A model generated the notes under the pieces. The model searched no databases. It saw only the letters and a program-made list of their open reading frames with translations, and had not been told where the DNA came from. Shown one piece after another: positions 59,584-64,000 of a stretch of DNA of 64,000 nt (the stretch's first letter is position 1; every line of letters begins with the position of its first letter). The position numbers and the translations under genes are program-made. Origin of the DNA: Flavobacterium sp. (GTDB lineage: Bacteria > Bacteroidota > Bacteroidia > Flavobacteriales > Flavobacteriaceae). The stretch spans positions 248,001-312,000 of the forward strand of contig JAQSDU010000020.1 in NCBI GenBank assembly GCA_029946065.1. The letters run 5' to 3'.

Positions 59584-60294
59584 TTATAAAACCCGGTTAA
59601 CCTGGGCAAATGTTTTTTTGTAATAAGGCTCCTTTGTAGAGGAAACAATAACACCGCTTTGTGTTGATGAATGGATGAATTTGATTTCATCTTCGGCGAC
59701 TTCTATAACCATACCAACATGATTAATAATGCGTTTTCCATTGGTATGAAAGAAAATCAGATCACCTTTTTTGATGTCTTTATCCTCTACTTTTTCGCCG
59801 ACTTTCGCCATTTCATTGGAACTTCTTGGTAGTTTTATCTCAAAAATATTGAAAACCGCAGTTACCATTCCTGAGCAATCCATTCCTTCGGTTGTTGTAC
59901 CGCCGCCGTGGTATCTTACGCCAAGAAACCCCATTGCGTTGTTGATCATTTGTGTTGCGATATAATTGTCTTCTGGTTCAATAATCAAATCACTTTCTTC
60001 CTTCTCATTAAGAATTGACTTTTTTGATTTTTTGGAAGCTTTCGCAATTGGTTGGGCCGTTTCTTGCGCTTTATTTGGTTTTGCAACCGCTGGTTTTACT
60101 TCGTTGATTGCAACTTCTTTTGAGATTTTTTCAACAGGTGTTTTATAAATGGCACTCCTTTTCTCTGATGGTTTTTGGTAAATGCCTCTTTTTATGGCCT
60201 CTTTTTTCGAAGTGATTATCTGCTGTGCAACTCCCGAAAATGGGGTAAGCACTATAAAAGTTAAAACGAAAAAGAACAGTTTTTTTAGCTGCAT
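59584..60294 (-). CDS. NlpC/P60 (C40) family cell-wall peptidase, exported
   Basis: A secreted cysteine endopeptidase predicted to cut peptidoglycan stem peptides, 236 residues. A signal peptide (MQLKKLFFFVLTFIVLTPFSGVAQ) precedes a low-complexity lysine- and alanine-rich linker (about 30-100). The C40 domain runs from about 110 to the end. The catalytic residues are visible: Cys140 in GMDCSGMVTAVF, His192 in NHVGMVIEV and His208 in FIHSSTQSGV. The domain start GFLGVRYHGGGTT fits the family pattern. It is not linked to other cell-wall genes here and has its own terminator. It probably acts in the periplasm on cross-links or turnover products. Confidence 0.92.
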   Translation of the reverse strand: MQLKKLFFFVLTFIVLTPFSGVAQQIITSKKEAIKRGIYQKPSEKRSAIYKTPVEKISKEVAINEVKPAVAKPNKAQETAQPIAKASKKSKKSILNEKEESDLIIEPEDNYIATQMINNAMGFLGVRYHGGGTTTEGMDCSGMVTAVFNIFEIKLPRSSNEMAKVGEKVEDKDIKKGDLIFFHTNGKRIINHVGMVIEVAEDEIKFIHSSTQSGVIVSSTKEPYYKKTFAQVNRVL

Positions 60295-60546
60295 ATTTTA
60301 TTTTTTATTTTTCGGACGATAATAAAATTCGCCAATATTTATTAATAAAATCCTGAAAGTATTCCGGGAATCATTTGGGGAAAAATAATAACGCAAAAAC
60401 AAGTGCTTTATTATTTCTTAGTTTACAAACTTACATAATTATCTTTAAAATTTGCTTTTAAACCATGTAAAAGTTGTTAGCAATTTTAAAAAATCGGTTC
60501 AAAACTAGCAGTAAGGATTTGGTAATAAGTATCTTGAAGTTATATT

Positions 60547-61671
60547 TTAAGAATTGTTAATTCTGATATTATTAACAATTAAACGTGCCGTTTTTGCACT
60601 CGCACCGAGACCTCCTAGCTTATTTTCAAGCGCGTCATATTGCGCAATCAGCTTTTTTCGATGGGTAGCATCAAGCAATTGCTGCAATTCCGCTTTTATG
60701 GTTTTTCGGTTGCAATTGTCTTGAAGCAATTCGGTTACGACCTCTTCATCCATAATAAGATTCACCAGCGAAATATACTTTAAAGTAATTACGCGCTTGG
60801 CAATCTGATATGAAATCCAATTGCCTTTATAGCAAACTACTTCGGGCACTTTAAATAACGCTGTTTCAAGCGTCGCGGTTCCAGAAGTGACCAATGCCGC
60901 ATGCGAATGACTCAGCAAATCATACGTTTTATTGGCAATGAATTTGATGTTCTTATTGGTTAAAAATGGCTCATAAAACGAAAATTCCTGACTGGGGGCA
61001 CCGGCAATTACGAATTGATACTCAGGAAAGTCTTCGGTCACACTTAACATAACGGATAACATTTTGGTGATTTCCTGTTTTCGGCTTCCCGGAAGCAAGG
61101 CGATAATCGGTTTGTCATCGAGATCATTTTCTGTGATAAAAGTTTTTTGGTCGGTTTCTACCCGATTGTGAATGGCATCAATCAGGGGATGACCAACAAA
61201 TTCCACCGGAAAATGGTGTTTCTTTTCGTAAAAATCTTTTTCAAACGGAAGGATCACATACAATTTGTCAAAATCGCGCTTAATGGCTTTGATCCGATTT
61301 TCTTTCCAAGCCCAGATTTGCGGCGAAATATAATAATGCGTTTTGATGCCGAGCGCTTTCGCCCATTTGGCAATGCGCATATTGAAACCTGGATAGTCAA
61401 TGAAAATAATCACATCGGGATTGAATTTCAGAATATCCGCTTTGCAGAATTTGATGTTATTGAGAATGGTTTTTAGGTTAAAAACAACCTCGGCAAAACC
61501 CATAAATGCTAGTTTCCTATAATGTTTTACCAATGTTCCGCCGGTTTTTTCCATCAAATCACCACCCCAAAAACGGATGTCAGCTTGAGGGTCTTCCACA
61601 TAAATCGCTTTCATCAGGTTGGAACCGTGCAAATCTCCCGAAGCTTCTCCGGCAATAATATAGTATTTCAT
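60547..61671 (-). CDS. lpxB: Lipid-A-disaccharide synthase
   Basis: A glycosyltransferase (family GT19) that joins lipid X and UDP-2,3-diacylglucosamine to make the disaccharide core of lipid A, 374 residues and normal for the family. The N-terminal signature YYIIAGEASGDLHGSNLM (residues 3-20) is diagnostic. Further family segments are FIDYPGFNMRIAKWAKALGIKTHYYISPQIWAWKENR (in parts at about 90-128), LLPGSRKQEI near 193 and VTSGTATLETALFKVPEVVCYKG (about 261-283). No signal peptide; it is a peripheral inner-membrane enzyme. It is 12 bp downstream of the small membrane-protein gene and co-transcribed with surE. Confidence 0.96.
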   Translation of the reverse strand: MKYYIIAGEASGDLHGSNLMKAIYVEDPQADIRFWGGDLMEKTGGTLVKHYRKLAFMGFAEVVFNLKTILNNIKFCKADILKFNPDVIIFIDYPGFNMRIAKWAKALGIKTHYYISPQIWAWKENRIKAIKRDFDKLYVILPFEKDFYEKKHHFPVEFVGHPLIDAIHNRVETDQKTFITENDLDDKPIIALLPGSRKQEITKMLSVMLSVTEDFPEYQFVIAGAPSQEFSFYEPFLTNKNIKFIANKTYDLLSHSHAALVTSGTATLETALFKVPEVVCYKGNWISYQIAKRVITLKYISLVNLIMDEEVVTELLQDNCNRKTIKAELQQLLDATHRKKLIAQYDALENKLGGLGASAKTARLIVNNIRINNS

Positions 61672-61683
61672 ATATGTGAAATT

Positions 61684-61956
61684 TTAAACAAAGAAAGTCA
61701 TAATCGCCAGAAAAACAACGGCGACAATCACGCCTTTTGCCATAGTGTCTTTTTTGAAATGCAGCAACAAGAAAAAAACGCCAATATTTAGTAATGCGCC
61801 AAGCTTTATCAGTCTTCCCAGCATGCCACCCATTTGTAAAATTGCTATGCCTTCTCTGAAATCATATTTAGTAGCAAACGTTATATATAGGTAGGTGCCG
61901 ATTATTGTAGCGGCAATTCCCAATAAAAAACCGTAAATCCAATGCAATTTATCCAT
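61684..61956 (-). CDS. Small integral membrane protein between surE and lpxB
   Basis: A 90-residue protein without a recognised family. It is mostly hydrophobic with three likely helices: WIYGFLLGIAATIIGTYLYITF at 6-27, IKLGALLNIGVFFLLLHF near 50-67 and GVIVAVVFLAIMTFFV at the C-terminus. A short loop (KYDFREGIAILQMGGML) joins the first two. The start overlaps the end of surE by eight bases and lpxB begins 12 bp after its stop, so all three are co-transcribed. Its tight position between an envelope enzyme and surE suggests an envelope function, but this is only positional evidence. Confidence 0.82.
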   Translation of the reverse strand: MDKLHWIYGFLLGIAATIIGTYLYITFATKYDFREGIAILQMGGMLGRLIKLGALLNIGVFFLLLHFKKDTMAKGVIVAVVFLAIMTFFV

Positions 61957-62725
61957 TTAATTTCCAAGTATTTAATTCTTGTAAGGCATGATACGCGGTT
62001 AAATCATAATGCACGGGAACTACCGAAATATAGCCATGTTTTAAAGCCCATTCATCTGTATCTTCGCCGTTATCAAGATTAACGAATTCTCCCGCCAACC
62101 AGTAATAATCCCGTCCGAAGGGCGTTTTGCGTTTATCAAATTTCTCCGCCCAAATCGCTTTTGCTTGTCGGCAAATTTTGATGCCTTTGATTTCGTTTTC
62201 CTTTAATTTCGGAAGATTTACGTTTAAGACAACGCCTTCCGGAAGTCCGTTTTCTAATACTTCCAATGCGATTTTTTTGATGAAACTTTTAGCAGCTTCA
62301 AAATCGGCATTCCATTCATAATCCAATAATGAAAACCCAATCGCGGGAATGCCTTCGATTCCAGCTTCAACGGCAGCACTCATCGTTCCGGAATAAATCA
62401 CATTAATCGAAGAATTAGAACCGTGGTTGATGCCCGAAACACACAAATCTGGTTTTTGTTTCAAGATTTCATTGACGGCCAATTTCACACAGTCTACCGG
62501 TGTTCCGGAGCAGCTGTATTCTACAATAGGGTGATTTTCGCCAGAAATTTTATTGATATATAAGGTGTTGTTGATGGTGATGGCATGTCCGGTGGCACTT
62601 TGTGGTTTGTCTGGCGCAACAACGGTGACATGTCCGATTTCTTTCATCACATCAATAAGTGCGCGGATTCCCGGTGCGGTGATACCATCGTCATTGGTAA
62701 CTAAGATCAGTGGTTTTTTCTTCAT
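61949..62725 (-). CDS. surE: 5'/3'-nucleotidase SurE
   Basis: A metal-dependent phosphatase acting on nucleoside monophosphates, 258 residues, normal for the family. The N-terminal metal-binding motif is LVTNDDGITAPGI (residues 8-20). VVAPDKPQSATGHAIT, the CVSGINHGSNSSINVIYSGTMSAA segment (in parts around 95-118) and GIPAIGFSL are also diagnostic. I chose the ATG that starts MKKKPLILVTNDDG; the frame is open 47 codons further upstream, but that part coincides with an intergenic hairpin element (62738-62839) and encodes nothing SurE-like. It heads a unit with the small membrane protein and lpxB. Confidence 0.95.
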   Translation of the reverse strand: MKKKPLILVTNDDGITAPGIRALIDVMKEIGHVTVVAPDKPQSATGHAITINNTLYINKISGENHPIVEYSCSGTPVDCVKLAVNEILKQKPDLCVSGINHGSNSSINVIYSGTMSAAVEAGIEGIPAIGFSLLDYEWNADFEAAKSFIKKIALEVLENGLPEGVVLNVNLPKLKENEIKGIKICRQAKAIWAEKFDKRKTPFGRDYYWLAGEFVNLDNGEDTDEWALKHGYISVVPVHYDLTAYHALQELNTWKLNG

Positions 62726-62737
62726 TTTTATTTTTTT

Positions 62738-62839
62738 GGAGCTATTCCCGCTTTTCGCTGTATCTTTTTTGGTTTTTCGATAATATGCCGATGAATCAAA
62801 TCTTTCCAACCAAAAAAGGATGCCGCTGCAATCGGGGCT
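62738..62839. repeat. Intergenic hairpin element (GGAGCT ... GGGGCT) upstream of surE
   Basis: About 100 bp bounded by GGAGCTATTCCCGC on the left and GCTGCAATCGGGGCT on the right. Two complementary inner arms (CTTTTTTGGTT at 62764-62774, AACCAAAAAAG near 62808-62818) can pair around a roughly 33-nt loop. It lies 13 bp before the surE start, within the surE-ctp divergent gap. The rest of that gap (62840-63034) holds no gene. From memory, similar blocks recur between genes in flavobacterial genomes; I cannot confirm this here. Confidence 0.6.
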
Positions 62840-63034
62840 GTGGTATTTGATTGAACCAGAAATCATCGTTTAAAACGACAATTAAATCTGTAAAATTATA
62901 CCGCTAAAATAATCATTTTTGAGCGGAAGTTATTACTTTAGCATCTTTAACAAAAATTTAAGCGGGCATGCTGATTATCGGCATGGTTTTTACTTAATTT
63001 AGACTAAAAATTGATGAATGCTATTCTAAGCTTT

Positions 63035-64000
63035 ATGAAAAGAAATTATAAAATATTACTGGTTGTTGTTGCCTTATCGGTAGCATTGTGGAGTTTTATT
63101 CCAAGAGAAAAAAATGATCCCGAAAAAGACAAATTATTGTTGGAATTGCTAACATTCGTAATCCAAAAAGGGCATTATGACCCGAAAGATATCGATGATA
63201 ATTTCTCCAAAGGCATTTACAAAGATTATATTGAGGCACTCGATCCGGCAAAACGCTTTTTCTTGCAGTCTGATATCGATGAATTTTCAAAATATCAAAC
63301 AGAATTGGACGATGCCATCAAAAATAAAGATTTGACCTTTTTTGATCTTACTTACACCCGTTTGTTAGATCGTATCGACGAAAGCAAAAAATATTATAAA
63401 GATATTTTGGCAAAACCGTTTGATTTTAAAGCGGACGAACAATTCAATACGGACTACGAAAAAGCACCTTATGCCAAAAACGCATCAGAACTAAAAGACA
63501 AATGGAGAAAACAATTAAAGCTTTCCGTACTTTCTTCATTGGTTGATAAAGAGGAAATAGAGCAAGACAAATTGAAGCCTTTTGATCCGAAAGATGAAAA
63601 AAAGACGGATAAGCCAAAAGATAAAGATGCAAAACCAAAATCTTTCGAGCAATTGGAAAAAGAAACGCGCGAAAGCTCTATGAAATCACTTGATGAATAT
63701 TTCAGTTTTATAAAAGACCAAGACCGCGACGATTATTTTGCTGTTTTTGTGAATACGATTGCAGAGCGATTTGATCCGCATACGTCTTATTTTGCACCCG
63801 AAGAAAAAGAAAAATTCGACGTGAGCATGTCGGGTAAACTCGAAGGAATCGGTGCAAGACTGCAAAAGAAAAACGATTTTACCGAAATTACAGAATTGAT
63901 TTCCGGCGGTCCGGCATGGAAAGGCAAAGAATTGGAACCTGGCGATGTAGTGCTAAAAGTAGCCCAAGGCGCAGACCAACCCGTTGATGTTGTCGGTATG
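63035..64000 (+). CDS. C-terminal processing (tail-specific) S41 protease, N-terminal part (partial)
   Basis: The beginning of a Prc/Tsp-type carboxy-terminal processing protease; the frame runs off the window after 322 residues. An N-terminal membrane helix or signal (MKRNYKILLVVVALSVALWSF) is followed by a Tsp N-terminal helical domain (LLLELLTFVIQKGHYDPKDIDDNFSKGIYKDYIEALDPAKRFFL, in parts at about 30-75). A PDZ domain begins near 265 (GKLEGIGARLQKKNDFTEITELISGGPAWKGKELEPGDVVLKV, in parts). The catalytic Ser/Lys dyad lies beyond the window. The ATG at 63014 would add seven residues and is an alternative start. A lysine- and aspartate-rich linker (PFDPKDEKKTDKPKDKDAKPKS) is typical of the Bacteroidota members. 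It is divergent from surE. Confidence 0.9.
   Translation, partial: MKRNYKILLVVVALSVALWSFIPREKNDPEKDKLLLELLTFVIQKGHYDPKDIDDNFSKGIYKDYIEALDPAKRFFLQSDIDEFSKYQTELDDAIKNKDLTFFDLTYTRLLDRIDESKKYYKDILAKPFDFKADEQFNTDYEKAPYAKNASELKDKWRKQLKLSVLSSLVDKEEIEQDKLKPFDPKDEKKTDKPKDKDAKPKSFEQLEKETRESSMKSLDEYFSFIKDQDRDDYFAVFVNTIAERFDPHTSYFAPEEKEKFDVSMSGKLEGIGARLQKKNDFTEITELISGGPAWKGKELEPGDVVLKVAQGADQPVDVVGM

Noticed and set aside
62726..62866. N-terminal extension of SurE by 47 residues
   Set aside because: SurE homologues start close to the NDDG motif, and this stretch coincides with the hairpin element at 62738-62839.

Overview
The window is AT-rich DNA from a member of the Bacteroidota, most likely Flavobacterium or a close relative. 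Several kinds of evidence agree: SusC/SusD outer-membrane uptake proteins, type IX secretion (T9SS) C-terminal sorting domains on at least four exported proteins, a Bacteroidota-type promoter (TTTG, 19-21 bp, TAnnTTTG) in front of several genes including tRNA-Phe, a class II HMG-CoA reductase beside a GYDIA-type GHMP kinase, and the coaX-OMP-lptC-PPIase gene order. All genes look intact. I saw no insertion sequence, prophage, CRISPR array or rRNA.

Layout. 1-3371: end of the NADH:quinone oxidoreductase operon (nuoL 3' end, nuoM, nuoN), with a heptamer repeat array directly before nuoN. 3694-11162: two large tandem paralogous T9SS surface proteins. 11281-13181: a flavoprotein and a glycerophosphodiester phosphodiesterase. 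13279-34379: a complete starch/maltodextrin utilisation locus. The minus-strand arm encodes an MFS sugar transporter, beta-phosphoglucomutase, a GH65 disaccharide phosphorylase, two GH13 amylases, a GH31 alpha-glucosidase and a LacI-type regulator. The divergent plus-strand arm encodes SusC, SusD, a SusE-like lipoprotein and a T9SS-secreted amylase. A perfect 14-bp LacI-type palindrome lies upstream of susC. 34556-40478: an AsmA-like protein, an ExbB/ExbD pair with a small partner, and a secreted PNGase F-like protein.

40683-47112: tRNA-Phe, divergent from an envelope cluster (coaX, outer-membrane beta-barrel, lptC, small membrane protein, CNNM/CBS protein, PpiD-like chaperone). 47262-50095: isoprenoid genes (GYDIA GHMP kinase, HMG-CoA reductase) around a small membrane protein. 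50444-56893: a peptide-use operon with DPP IV-like S9 peptidase, two POT transporters and two exported thioredoxin-fold proteins. 57109-62725: ComEC, a NlpC/P60 hydrolase, lpxB, a small membrane protein and surE. 63035 to the end: the start of a C-terminal processing protease.

How the genes work together. In the glucan locus I infer that the surface amylase cuts starch, SusC/D/E bind and import maltodextrins, and the exported GH13/GH31 enzymes trim them. The MFS carrier would bring maltose into the cytoplasm, where GH65 phosphorolysis and beta-phosphoglucomutase give glucose 6-phosphate. In the peptide operon, DPP IV would release dipeptides for the POT carriers. The most unusual items are non-coding or architectural: two five-copy AAAATCT arrays, a roughly 100-bp hairpin element upstream of surE, CCCAATAGCTATTGGG-type palindromes, a large periplasmic insert in the sugar transporter, a distant PNGase F homologue and a ComEC whose C-terminal domain lacks a recognisable metal-binding motif.
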